Positions 1 to 7,432 of a stretch of DNA of 64,000 bases are shown one piece after another. Both the position numbers and the translations under genes were made by a program. The notes beneath the pieces were generated by a model. The model was not told the DNA's origin. It was given only the letters and a program-made list of their open reading frames with translations, and ran no database searches. Within the stretch, counting starts at the first letter, position 1. Each line of letters opens with the position of its first letter. The DNA comes from Halomonas gemina. Its GTDB lineage: Bacteria > Pseudomonadota > Gammaproteobacteria > Pseudomonadales > Halomonadaceae. The DNA is taken from NCBI RefSeq assembly GCF_023554995.1, contig NZ_JAMJPK010000006.1, forward strand, positions 301,415 to 365,414, written 5' to 3'.

Positions 1-558
1 CATGGCCAGGCGCCAGCCGAAGGCCTCGTTGACGCCCAGCATCAGCAGGCCCGAGAAGATGAGCGGCATGAGAATCTGGGTGGTACCGCCACCGAGGTTG
101 CCCCAGCCTGCCGAGGTGGCATTGGCGGTGCCCACCACGTTGGGCGCAAACATGATCGAGGTATGGTACTGGGTGATCACGAAGGAGGCGCCGATGGCGC
201 CGATCGCCAGGCGGGCGAGGAGGAAGGTCTCGAAGCTGTTGGCGAAACCGATGCCCATCACCGGCAGGGAGCCGAGGCAGAGCAGCCAGGTATAGGCCTT
301 GCGCGGCCCGATGCGGTCGCAGAGCACGCCGATCAGTAGCCGAACGACCACGGTGATGGCCACCGAGGCGATGATGGTGTTGCCGATCTGGGTCTTGGTC
401 AGGCCCAGATCGTCTCGTACCACTGCCATGAGCGGGGCGATGCCGAACCAGCCGAAGAAGCAGATATGGAAGGCGAACCACGAGAAGTGGAAGGCACGCA
501 TCTGTGGCGTATTGAGGGTGAACAGGCGAATCCTGTTGGCCTTGTTGCGGATCTCCAT
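1..558 (-). CDS. narK: NNP-family nitrate/nitrite MFS transporter (3' end outside window)
   Basis: Only the first 186 codons are present; the gene runs off the left edge. The translated protein starts MEIRNKANRIRLFTLNTP and has hydrophobic membrane segments. It carries the MFS loop motif CDRIGPRKAY after the second segment and the nitrate signature region, with GAIGASFVITQYHTS followed by TSAGWGNLGGG near residues 155-165. This signature is diagnostic of the nitrate/nitrite porter family, which moves nitrate (or exchanges nitrite) across the inner membrane. The start was chosen at 558 because a GAGG stretch lies just upstream. It shares orientation with nirD, nirB and the nasC-like gene but has its own 309-bp upstream region with a sigma54-like promoter, so it is probably a separate nitrogen-regulated unit. 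Confidence 0.95.
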   Translation of the reverse strand, partial: MEIRNKANRIRLFTLNTPQMRAFHFSWFAFHICFFGWFGIAPLMAVVRDDLGLTKTQIGNTIIASVAITVVVRLLIGVLCDRIGPRKAYTWLLCLGSLPVMGIGFANSFETFLLARLAIGAIGASFVITQYHTSIMFAPNVVGTANATSAGWGNLGGGTTQILMPLIFSGLLMLGVNEAFGWRLAM

Positions 559-641
559 GGGAGTACCTCGTCGAGTGATGGTCGAACACACGATCCTGGG
601 CCTTCGCCATTGAAGGTCGGGTCCGACGCACTCGTACTCCC
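559..641 (-). promoter_or_regulatory. narK leader: ANTAR-type hexaloop hairpin and RBS-masking pairing
   Basis: In the minus-strand transcript CCTTC-AATGGC-GAAGG (616-601) forms a 5-bp stem with a six-base loop that has A at position 1 and G at position 4, the signature of RNA hairpins bound by ANTAR proteins. A perfect 8-base complement, GGGAGTAC (641-634) with GTACTCCC (566-559), can close around this hairpin and cover the bases immediately before the narK start codon. NasT in this window is the obvious ligand. No U-tract terminator is seen, so any control may act on translation. This is inference. Confidence 0.4.
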
Positions 642-680
642 CGGGAGCCTGGTCCACGCCTGCCTTGCTGTACATGGATA

Positions 681-698
681 AAGCAAAGTGACTGCCAA
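681..698 (-). promoter_or_regulatory. Sigma54-type -24/-12 promoter of narK
   Basis: On the minus strand the sequence reads TTGGCAGTCACTTTGCTT. The GG at 696-695 and GC at 684-683 are separated by exactly ten bases, as in the sigma54 consensus TGGCAC-N5-TTGCA. Transcription would begin near 671, giving a leader of about 110 nt before the narK start. This implies RpoN/NtrC-type control by nitrogen status. It is a pattern match only. Confidence 0.65.
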
Positions 699-867
699 TC
701 CATTAAAACTCTTTTATTATCAGATAATTGTTGCTGGGATAGATGATGTCGGGCAGCGATGCATGCCCCGAGGGCGGTGCAGGTGAGGGCAACAAAGCGC
801 TCAGCTGCCCTGCCATGGTGCCGCCCATCGTGGAGCTCGGGTCAATTCAGGGTCGGTCGTGCCTGGT

Positions 868-1236
868 TCATGCCTCGATCCATACCGCATTGCCCTTGAA
901 GCTTACCGCCCAGGTGCGCAGGCGTACGCCGGGGTTCTCCAGGCACTGGCCGTCCGCCAGCCGGTAGTGGTGCTTGTAGAGCGGCGAGGCCACGACCGGC
1001 TCGCCCTTCAGGTCACCGACGATCCCCCGGGCGTTGACGTTGGCGCCCGCCATGGGGTCGTGGTGGTCGAGGGCATAGAGTTCGGGATCCTTGCCGGGGA
1101 GATAGAAGAGGGCCACCTGGGCGGGGCCCTCGGCGGTCTCCACCCAGGCGGCGACGCCGGAGTATTCGACCAGATCGGCCTTGGTGCACAGCTTTTGCCA
1201 GGTTTGAGTCATGGTCTTGGCCGTTGCGGTGTTCAT
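868..1236 (-). CDS. nirD: Nitrite reductase (NADH) small subunit
   Basis: The 122-residue protein matches NirD, the small Rieske-fold subunit of cytoplasmic assimilatory NADH-nitrite reductase. It lacks the Cys/His ligands of true Rieske proteins, as NirD usually does. Recognisable parts are QKLCTKADLVEYSGVAAWV near the start, the FYLPGKDPELYALDHHDP strand and the C-terminal YRLADGQCLENPGVRLRTWAV. The start at 1236 was preferred over an upstream in-frame ATG (1278) because GAGGAAG lies 6-8 nt before it. It follows nirB on the same strand with about 100 nt between them, so it is probably in the same operon. Confidence 0.95.
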   Translation of the reverse strand: MNTATAKTMTQTWQKLCTKADLVEYSGVAAWVETAEGPAQVALFYLPGKDPELYALDHHDPMAGANVNARGIVGDLKGEPVVASPLYKHHYRLADGQCLENPGVRLRTWAVSFKGNAVWIEA

Positions 1237-1336
1237 GAAATGCTTCCTCGGTTGATATAGGGCGCCTGCCGGCGCCAATCACCCAATGAAGTGGGCTCCC
1301 ACAACCCCAAGTGACCAGGGGCATGGGAAGTGTCGG

Positions 1337-3859
1337 TCAAGCGGGGCGGAGCTGGCCGCGCTCTTCGGTCACGATGATGTCCGGGTCGGGGCGGCTGTCG
1401 TTGACGAAGCTGCGAAAGCGCTTGAGCTTCTCCGGGTCGTCGATGGCATTGGCCCACTCGCACTGGTAGGTGTCGACCACGGTCTGCATCTGGCGCTCCA
1501 ACTCCTCGCCTATCCCCAGGCTGTCGTCGATGACCACCTCCTTGAGGTAGGCCAGGCCGCCCTCGAGATTCTCGCGCCACACCGAGGTGCGCTGCAGCCG
1601 GTCGGCGGTGCGCACGTAGAACATCAGGAAGCGGTCGATGAGCTGGACCAGCCGCTCGTCGTCGAGGTCGGTGGCGAAGAGCTCGGCATGGCGCGGGCGC
1701 ATGCCGCCGTTGCCGCAGACATAGAGGTTCCAACCGTGCTCGGTGGCGATGACGCCGATGTCCTTGCCCTGGGCCTCGGCACACTCGCGGGTGCAGCCGG
1801 AGACACCGAACTTGAGCTTGTGGGGCGAGCGCAGGCCCTTGTAGCGATGCTCCAGCTGGATCGCCATGCCCACGCTGTCCTGCACGCCGTAGCGACACCA
1901 GGTGCTGCCCACGCAGGACTTCACCGTGCGCAGCGACTTGGCGTAGGCGTGGCCGGTCTCGAAGCCGGCGTCGAGCAGTTCGCTCCAGATGTCCGGGAGA
2001 TCCTCCAGGCGGGCACCGAAGAGATCGATGCGCTGTCCGCCGGTGACCTTGGTATAGAGGCCATATGTCTCGGCCACCCGGCCGAGCACCACCAGCTTGT
2101 CCGGGGTGATCTCGCCGCCGGGCACCCTGGGCACCACCGAATAAGTGCCGTTCTTCTGCATGTTGGCCAAGAAGGTGTCGTTGGTGTCCTGCAGCGGGAT
2201 ATGGGCGGCATCGGTGATCGGCTCGTTGAAGCAGGAGGCGAGTATCGAGGCCACCGCCGGCTTGCAGATATCGCAGCCGAGGCGGTGGGTCTCGGGGTTG
2301 CCGTGCTTCTCGATCAGCTCGCTGAAGGTCTTGATGCCCTCGACACGCACGATGTCATAGAGCCCCTGGCGGGTATGGGCGAAGTGCTCGCAGATCGAGC
2401 GGTCGACCTCCACGCCTCGACTCTCCAACTCGTGCTCCACGACGCTCTTGAGCAGTGCCGCGCAGCCGCCGCAGCCGGTGCTCGCCTTGGTCTCGCCCTT
2501 GACCGCGCCCAGGTCCACTGCCCCGCCATCCAGCGTTGCACAGATATCGCCCTTGTTGACGTTGTGGCAGGAACAGATGGTGGCCGTGTCAGGCAGGGCA
2601 TCCGGCCCCAGGGTCGGAGCGCCTTCACTGCTGGGCAGGATCAGCGAAGCCGGGTCCTCGGGAAGGTCCAGGCCGTTGCTGTAGTACTGCAGCAGGGTGT
2701 CGTAATAGCCGTTGTCACCCACCAGCATGGCGCCGACCAGGCGCCTGCCGTCGCCGGAGACCACCAGCTTGCGGTACTGCTGCTTGAGCTGGTCGAGGTA
2801 GCGGAATACCCGGGCACCGGGTGTCCGGTCGCCATGGGCATCGCCGATGGCACCGACGTCGACCCCCAGCAGCTTGAGCTTGGTGCTCATGTCGGCACCG
2901 CGGAAGCTTTCGCCCTGGGGTTGATCAGGAGAGGCGAGCAGGGTGGCCGCGGCCACCTTGGCCATCTGGTAGCCGGGGGCGACCAGGCCGAAGATGCTGT
3001 TGTTCCAGAGCGCCACCTCGCCGATGGCCAGAATCGCCGGGTCGCTGGTCAGGCAGCGGTCGTCGATCACTACACCGCCGCGCTCGCCCATCTCCAGGGC
3101 GCTGTCGCGGGCCAGTTCGTCACGCGGGCGGATGCCGGCGGAGAATACGATCAGGTCGGTCTCCAGAATCTTGTCGTCCTGGAAGACCATGCGATGTGTG
3201 GCATCCACGCCATCCTCGATGCGTTGGGTGGCTCGGTCGGTGTGTACCTGGACACCCAGCGCCTCGATCTTCTCGCGCAGCAGTTCGCCGCCCTCGCTGT
3301 CGACCTGCATGGGCATCAGCCGCGGCGCGAATTCCACCACAGCGGTCTCCAGGTTCAGGCCGCGCAGGGCATTGGCGGCTTCCAGGCCGAGCAGGCCACC
3401 ACCCACCACCACGCCGGTAGAGGCGTGCTCGGCGGCGGTGCGAATGGCATCCAGGTCATCCAGGGTGCGGTAGACCAGGCAGCCCGGACGATCGCTGCCG
3501 GGCATCGGCGGCACGAAGGGGTAGGAGCCGGTGGCCAGCACCAGGCGGTCGTAGGGGGTGCGGCCATTGGCGGTCACCACTTCCCCGGCGTCGCGGTTAA
3601 TGGCGGTCACGGACTCCGAGAGGCGCAGCTCGATGCCGTTGGCGGTGTACCAGTCGACGTCGGAGAGGGCCAGGGAGTCGGCATCGCAGCCGGAGAAGTA
3701 CTCGGAGAGGTGCACTCGGTCGTAGGCGCGGTGACGCTCCTCGCCGAAGACGGTGATGGCGTAGCGCTCCGTGGCACCGCGCTCGATGAGCTGCTCGACC
3801 AGGTGATGGCCGACCATGCCGTTACCGATGATGATGAGTCGTTGGGCGTCGCTGTTCAT
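1337..3859 (-). CDS. nirB: Nitrite reductase (NADH) large subunit
   Basis: This 840-residue protein has the NirB layout and usual length. An N-terminal FAD/NADH oxidoreductase domain begins LIIIGNGMVGHHLVEQL, with a second dinucleotide motif VVVGGGLLGLEAA near residue 150. A BFD-like [2Fe-2S] domain has CSCHNVNKGDI near 428 and TGCGGC about 30 residues on. The C-terminal siroheme/[4Fe-4S] sulfite/nitrite reductase domain has CVGSTWCRYG near 647, then CTRECAEAQGKDIG and CGNGG. It reduces nitrite to ammonium with NADH. Its ATG overlaps the stop of the upstream nasC-like gene by 4 nt (ATGA), indicating translational coupling. Siroheme would depend on the cobA product encoded nearby. Confidence 0.97.
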   Translation of the reverse strand: MNSDAQRLIIIGNGMVGHHLVEQLIERGATERYAITVFGEERHRAYDRVHLSEYFSGCDADSLALSDVDWYTANGIELRLSESVTAINRDAGEVVTANGRTPYDRLVLATGSYPFVPPMPGSDRPGCLVYRTLDDLDAIRTAAEHASTGVVVGGGLLGLEAANALRGLNLETAVVEFAPRLMPMQVDSEGGELLREKIEALGVQVHTDRATQRIEDGVDATHRMVFQDDKILETDLIVFSAGIRPRDELARDSALEMGERGGVVIDDRCLTSDPAILAIGEVALWNNSIFGLVAPGYQMAKVAAATLLASPDQPQGESFRGADMSTKLKLLGVDVGAIGDAHGDRTPGARVFRYLDQLKQQYRKLVVSGDGRRLVGAMLVGDNGYYDTLLQYYSNGLDLPEDPASLILPSSEGAPTLGPDALPDTATICSCHNVNKGDICATLDGGAVDLGAVKGETKASTGCGGCAALLKSVVEHELESRGVEVDRSICEHFAHTRQGLYDIVRVEGIKTFSELIEKHGNPETHRLGCDICKPAVASILASCFNEPITDAAHIPLQDTNDTFLANMQKNGTYSVVPRVPGGEITPDKLVVLGRVAETYGLYTKVTGGQRIDLFGARLEDLPDIWSELLDAGFETGHAYAKSLRTVKSCVGSTWCRYGVQDSVGMAIQLEHRYKGLRSPHKLKFGVSGCTRECAEAQGKDIGVIATEHGWNLYVCGNGGMRPRHAELFATDLDDERLVQLIDRFLMFYVRTADRLQRTSVWRENLEGGLAYLKEVVIDDSLGIGEELERQMQTVVDTYQCEWANAIDDPEKLKRFRSFVNDSRPDPDIIVTEERGQLRPA

Positions 3860-5148
3860 GCGGCCTCCTTGGCGGGGCGGTCCGGATTGTCGGAGTGGTG
3901 GGCATCGAGCAGGGCGTCGGCATCGGCCGTGCCGAGCAGCAGTGCCCGGCGACAGGCGGCGAGATCGCTGCCCGCCTGGGCCTGGCTGAACAGCCAGGGG
4001 CCCATGGCGGTGTCGCCGTAGAGCACGGCGCCCTCCAGTCGGCCATCGCGCAGCAGCAGTCGGCGGTAGTCGCCCTGCTCGGGGTCGTGGTAGGCGAGCA
4101 CGTCGTGGCCGGCGTCAGCCTCGGTAGGGCCGAAGGCAAACAGCGAGATGCCGCTGACCTTGAGCTTGGTGGCGCTGGGCCTTTCCTCGTAGCGGGCGCT
4201 CTCGGCCGGATTCGCTGCCAGGTGCTCGGCGAGCACCTCTACCTGGCGCCAGATCGGCTCCACCAGCCCGTAGGTGGTGCCCTCGAACTGGCAGCACTCG
4301 CCCAGGGCGTGGATCGCCGGGTCGCTGGTGGTGAGATGGTCATCCACCACGATGGCGTGCTGCGTGGCCAGGTCAGCCTCACGTCCCAGCTCGACGTTGG
4401 GGGTGATACCGGCGGCAACCACCACGCAGTGGGCGGCCAGACGTTGACCGTCGGCGAGGCGCACCCCGGCCACCCGGCCGTGATGGTCGCCCTCGATCGC
4501 TGCCAGCTGCGCGCCGGTGTGGATGGCCAGGCCGCGACGACCGAGCTCGGCCTCGAGCAGGGTGGCGGCGGTGGCATCGAGCTGTCGGTTCATGAGGCGC
4601 GCAGAGCGCTGCAGCACGCTGATCCGAGCACCACGCTTGCGCATGCCCTCCGCGGCCTCCAGGCCGAGCAGCCCCCCGCCGATCACCACGACGCGGCCGC
4701 CACGCTCGGCGATGCGTGCCAGGGTCTCGGCGTCCTCGAGGTCACGGAAACCGTGGACGCCCGACAGCGTGATGCCGGGCACCGCCGGCATGGCTGGGCG
4801 TGAGCCGGTGGCCAGCACCAGGCGCTGGTAATCGAGGGCACGACCGGCATCGGTGGTCAGCCGGCGCGCCGCGCGATCGATCGACGTGACCCGCTCGCCG
4901 AGCACCAGCTCGATGCCCTGCTCGGCATACCACTCGGCCTCGCGCAGGGTGAGGGCCTGGCGCTCCATCTCGCCGGCCAGCCAGGGCGAGAGCAGGATGC
5001 GGTTGTAGGCGGGGGTTGCCTCGTCGCCGATCACGGTGATCCGCGCCGGGCGGTCCGGACGCTTGAGCAGGGCCTCGACCAGGCGGTGGCCGGCCATGCC
5101 GTTGCCGATGATCACCAGGTGTTCGGTCTCGTGCGGGGCTGGGTGCAT
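3856..5148 (-). CDS. nasC: NADH-dependent FAD oxidoreductase, nasC-like electron donor for nitrate reductase
   Basis: A 430-residue protein related to the N-terminal half of NirB and to rubredoxin reductase-type flavoproteins. It has two dinucleotide folds, HLVIIGNGMAGHRLVEALL at the N-terminus and VVVIGGGLLGLEAAEG near residue 150, plus the FAD signature TSDPAIHALGE near 295. It has no siroheme or Fe-S cysteines, so it is a reductase only. In Klebsiella-type systems a protein of this size (NasC) passes NADH electrons to NasA, and the NasA here has the matching C-terminal [2Fe-2S] domain. The start at 5148 was chosen because GGAGGTG lies 8 nt upstream. It is the first gene of the nasC-nirB-nirD operon, behind an attenuator-like leader. 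Confidence 0.85.
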   Translation of the reverse strand: MHPAPHETEHLVIIGNGMAGHRLVEALLKRPDRPARITVIGDEATPAYNRILLSPWLAGEMERQALTLREAEWYAEQGIELVLGERVTSIDRAARRLTTDAGRALDYQRLVLATGSRPAMPAVPGITLSGVHGFRDLEDAETLARIAERGGRVVVIGGGLLGLEAAEGMRKRGARISVLQRSARLMNRQLDATAATLLEAELGRRGLAIHTGAQLAAIEGDHHGRVAGVRLADGQRLAAHCVVVAAGITPNVELGREADLATQHAIVVDDHLTTSDPAIHALGECCQFEGTTYGLVEPIWRQVEVLAEHLAANPAESARYEERPSATKLKVSGISLFAFGPTEADAGHDVLAYHDPEQGDYRRLLLRDGRLEGAVLYGDTAMGPWLFSQAQAGSDLAACRRALLLGTADADALLDAHHSDNPDRPAKEAA

Positions 5149-5170
5149 GATCAGGCACCTCCGAGGTGAC

Positions 5171-5226
5171 AAAAAAAGAAGACGTCTCGGTGCTGCCCCG
5201 GCATCGGGGAGCACTGAGACGTCTTC
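5171..5226 (-). terminator. Intrinsic terminator (attenuator) in the nasC-nirB leader
   Basis: On the minus strand GAAGACGTCTC-A-GTGCT-CCCC (5226-5206), a six-base loop, then GGGG-C-AGCAC-C-GAGACGTCTTC (5199-5178) form a stem of about 20 pairs, followed directly by seven Ts (5177-5171). The terminator lies 23-78 nt before the nasC start and downstream of an ANTAR-type hairpin. That is the arrangement of leaders released by NasR/NasT-type antiterminators. The hairpin itself is read directly; its control by NasT is inference. Confidence 0.85.
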
Positions 5227-5227
5227 G

Positions 5228-5256
5228 TCCAGGAGGGGCAATCACCGTTGATCGCC
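5228..5256 (-). promoter_or_regulatory. ANTAR-type hexaloop hairpin (P1) in the nasC-nirB leader
   Basis: In the minus-strand RNA GGCGATC-AACGGT-GATTGCC (5256-5237) gives a 7-bp stem, including one G-U pair, and a hexaloop with A1 and G4, the bases ANTAR proteins require. It ends about 10 nt before the attenuator. An alternative stem CTGGAC-GAAGAC-GTCTCAG uses part of the terminator's ascending arm and could act as antiterminator. Its loop starts with G rather than A, so it is an imperfect second ANTAR hairpin. Confidence 0.6.
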
Positions 5257-5278
5257 ATTGTTACCCATGAAGCTACAA

Positions 5279-5302
5279 GAACCCGGCCAGGAGGCCGGGT
5301 TT
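5279..5302 (-). terminator. GC-rich hairpin after nasS, possible terminator of nasTS
   Basis: ACCCGGCC (5281-5288) and GGCCGGGT (5293-5300) form a perfect 8-bp stem with a 4-base loop, extended by A-T pairs at both ends. It lies 83 nt after the nasS stop and before the nasC leader hairpins. On the minus strand it also reads TGGCCGGGTTCTTGTA, a weak sigma54-like string in which the -12 GC is replaced by GT, so its role is ambiguous. Confidence 0.4.
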
Positions 5303-5384
5303 ATGATATTTATTTTGTTATTTCAGCAGGATGGCGATGTCGGCATGGGGTGGCAGAGCATCGTGCGCCGGCCCTGGCTGCACA

Positions 5385-6428
5385 TCACTGGTGCAGGGCG
5401 GCATCATAATGCACGGGGGCGTGGCACTCGTGCAGGGTGCGGATATCGAGCGAGCGGCCCCTGGCGTGCAGCTGGCGTTGCAACGCCTCGGCAATCCGGC
5501 CCATGGCCTCGACGTCGGGGCGCAGCAGGTCGTCACCGTAGAGGCGCTGGCGGATGGGTGCCTGCCCCGCGGGCAGGCTGTCGAGATGGCTGACCGAGCG
5601 ATCCAGGTAGGGCGGCAGTGCTAGCCAGTCGCGGGCCTGGCGACGGTGCTCGGGCCTCTCGGCGAGCCAGTCGCTGGCGTTGTTCAGCGCACGCAGCAGC
5701 GCCCCGAGCGTGGCCGGGTAGCGTCGTGCCCAGGAGCGGGTCACGCCCAGTACCTTCTCGGGGTGGTCGGCCCACAGCTGGGCGCCGCTGGCCACCAGTC
5801 GGCCGACTCCCTCATGCTCGGCGAGGCTGCCCCAGGGTTCGCCGACGCAGAAACCGTCGATCTGCCCCTCGCGCAGGGCGGCTACCATGCGCGGCGGCGG
5901 CAGGGCGATCAGGTCGACGTCGCGATCGGCGGCGAGCCCGCCCAGGGCCAGCCACTCGCGCAGCAGGAAATGCTGGCAGGAGAAGGGGTAGACCATGGCC
6001 AGGCGTGGCCGCGCTGCGTCCGGATGGCGGGCCCGCCACTCCCCCAGCGCGCGGGCGCTATGGGCCGGGTCGTCGCCCAGCGCCGCACCGCTTCGCTCGC
6101 ACAGCCACCAGGAGAGCACGAGGGTGTTGCCGTTATGGCTAAGGGTGGCGGGTGCCAGGGTGTCACAGGGGGCGCGTTCCATGCCCAGGCTCATGGCGAG
6201 CGGCAAGGGCGCGAGCATGTGGGCGCCGTCGAGCAAGCCGGCAGCGACCTTGTCGCGCAGCGTCGACCAGGCGTTCTCCCGTGACAGCGTGACCTCCAGG
6301 CCCTGCCCGGTGAAGAAGCCCTGCTCACGGGCCACGATCAGCAGAACCGCATCGACCAGCGGGATGAAGCCGAGCGTCAGATGTTCGAGTTCCGGTGTCG
6401 CGGCAGACGACATGGTGGTGTCCCTCAT
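5385..6428 (-). CDS. nasS: NasS nitrate/nitrite sensor, ABC solute-binding-like protein
   Basis: A 347-residue protein of the NrtA/CmpA substrate-binding fold but without a signal peptide, as expected of cytoplasmic NasS. Recognisable parts are LTLGFIPLVDAVLLIVAREQGFF at the N-terminus (split here at 20 residues as LTLGFIPLVDAVLLIVAREQ plus GFF), LLDGAHMLAPLPLA, and IDGFCVGEPWGSLAE near residue 215. Known NasS proteins bind and inhibit NasT until nitrate or nitrite releases it. The start at 6428 overlaps the nasT stop by 4 nt (ATGA); an alternative in-frame ATG lies five codons downstream. Its position beside an ANTAR regulator and ahead of the nasC-nirB operon supports the sensor role over transport, since no permease or ATPase partner is present. 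Confidence 0.93.
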   Translation of the reverse strand: MRDTTMSSAATPELEHLTLGFIPLVDAVLLIVAREQGFFTGQGLEVTLSRENAWSTLRDKVAAGLLDGAHMLAPLPLAMSLGMERAPCDTLAPATLSHNGNTLVLSWWLCERSGAALGDDPAHSARALGEWRARHPDAARPRLAMVYPFSCQHFLLREWLALGGLAADRDVDLIALPPPRMVAALREGQIDGFCVGEPWGSLAEHEGVGRLVASGAQLWADHPEKVLGVTRSWARRYPATLGALLRALNNASDWLAERPEHRRQARDWLALPPYLDRSVSHLDSLPAGQAPIRQRLYGDDLLRPDVEAMGRIAEALQRQLHARGRSLDIRTLHECHAPVHYDAALHQ

Positions 6429-7024
6429 GACAATGACCCCTTGTCCAGGTGCTCCAGGATATCGATGACGCTCTCGGCCACTTTGGCGATGCGCTGGCCG
6501 CGGTCCATGGCGATCTTGCGCAACATGCGGTAGGCCTGCTCCTCGTCACAGTCCTGGTGTTTCATCAACAGCCCCTTGGCGCGCTCGATGCGCTTGCGGT
6601 CGGTGAGCTGGTTGCGCACCTTGTCGAGCTCCTGGCGCATCGATTGGAAGGCGTCGAAGCGGGCGATGGCGACCTCGATGATCGCCCTGACCCTTCCGGG
6701 CACCAGGCCGTCGACCACGTAGGCGCTGACGCCGGACTTGAGTGCCGCCTGCATGGTGTCGGGGTCGTGCTGGTCGGCGAAGAACACCACCGGCCGGGGG
6801 TTCTCGCGGTTGAGCAGCGCCATGCTGTCGAGGGTATCGCGGTCGGGCGATTCCATATCGATGATCACCACGTCGGGTTGGTGACGGGCAACCATCTCGT
6901 TGAGGCTGGCCGGGCCTTGCAGCCGACAGGCCACTTCATGACCTTCCTGGGTCAGGGCCTCCTCGACCATCGCGGCCCGCACGAGCTCGTCGTCGACCAG
7001 CAGGATCTTCAGGGGTGGGGACAT
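6425..7024 (-). CDS. nasT: NasT, ANTAR-domain antiterminator
   Basis: A 199-residue protein with an N-terminal receiver-like domain (LKILLVDDELVRAAMVEEAL, then DVVIIDMESPDRDTLD) and a C-terminal ANTAR RNA-binding domain (DRKRIERAKGLLMKHQDCDE followed by AYRMLRKIAMDRGQRIAKVA, residues about 140-190). NasT family members bind paired hexaloop hairpins in leaders of nitrate genes and prevent termination. The start at 7024 (MSPPLKILLVDDE) was chosen over 7075 because it begins directly at the receiver fold; the ribosome binding site is weak. It is divergent from nasA and translationally coupled to nasS. Likely targets in this window are the nasC, nasA and narK leaders. Confidence 0.95.
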   Translation of the reverse strand: MSPPLKILLVDDELVRAAMVEEALTQEGHEVACRLQGPASLNEMVARHQPDVVIIDMESPDRDTLDSMALLNRENPRPVVFFADQHDPDTMQAALKSGVSAYVVDGLVPGRVRAIIEVAIARFDAFQSMRQELDKVRNQLTDRKRIERAKGLLMKHQDCDEEQAYRMLRKIAMDRGQRIAKVAESVIDILEHLDKGSLS

Positions 7025-7270
7025 GGTGACATCGCTCGTCGTTTGGCGTCTGACCGACCTGCTAGCAAGATGCATTCCAGATTCGCCTTTTTACGGTAGG
7101 GAGCGGCCTTGGCGATGCGGCGACACCACTGGGCCGCCTCATGCTGCACTGCAGTGGTGCGGATGCTTGCCCGGGCGTGTCGCGACTGGTGCAGGCGGGG
7201 CGTTCATGATGCGCCGCGAACGACCCGCTGGGCAGGGCAACCGATCAAGATGGCGAAGGTTTTCGTCGCC

Positions 7271-7286
7271 TGGCACATGGCTTGCT
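7271..7286 (+). promoter_or_regulatory. Sigma54-type -24/-12 promoter of nasA
   Basis: The sequence TGGCACATGGCTTGCT matches the sigma54 consensus TGGCAC-N5-TTGCW almost perfectly, with GG (7272-7273) and GC (7284-7285) ten bases apart. Transcription should begin near 7297, leaving a leader of about 135 nt before nasA. It points to RpoN-dependent, nitrogen-limited expression. Confidence 0.8.
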
Positions 7287-7332
7287 TGAGATAGAGGTAA
7301 TAACCCGGGGTGGCCAGGCGGTCATCCCCGCG

Positions 7333-7357
7333 GCAGACGGCAACGACGCCCACCTGC
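7333..7357 (+). promoter_or_regulatory. ANTAR-type hexaloop hairpin in the nasA leader
   Basis: GGC-AACGAC-GCC (7339-7350) has a hexaloop with A1 and G4 and is extended by a GCAG/CTGC stem across a small internal loop. About 18 nt later GACGC-GGTGG-GCGTC (7375-7389) followed by TTCGTTTG could act as a weak terminator. It is the third leader in this window with such a loop, consistent with NasT control. The short 3-bp upper stem keeps confidence moderate. Confidence 0.5.
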
Positions 7358-7432
7358 GCCTTCCCGACCGGGACGACGCGGTGGGCGTCTTCGTTTGCCC
7401 GCTCATTCTTGGCAAGTCTCGAGGAGGTCGAC

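Larger units (their letters stand above)
559..867. other. Intergenic region between nirD and narK
   Basis: No convincing gene is seen here. The stretch holds the sigma54-like narK promoter (681-698), an A..G hexaloop hairpin (601-616) and a pair of complementary 8-mers that can close around that hairpin. The part nearest nirD (700-867) is AT-rich around 699-735 and otherwise unremarkable. Confidence 0.6.
7025..7432. other. Divergent intergenic region nasT/nasA
   Basis: This 408-bp gap holds no convincing gene. It contains the sigma54-like nasA promoter (7271-7286), an ANTAR-type hairpin (7333-7357) and a weak GC stem (7375-7389) followed by TTCGTTTG. The first 240 bases, nearest nasT, show several imperfect inverted repeats around TGCACTGCAGTGGTGC (about 7144-7159) but no clear promoter for nasT. 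Confidence 0.6.

Noticed and set aside
743..1260. Overlapping small plus-strand frames at the narK/nirD boundary
   Set aside because: They lie opposite nirD or in its upstream region, lack ribosome binding sites and have no recognisable product.
1286..4021. 911-codon open frame on the plus strand opposite nirB
   Set aside because: It is antisense to a clear NirB frame and is explained by high GC at third codon positions; its translation shows no domain and is Gly/Ala/Val/His biased.
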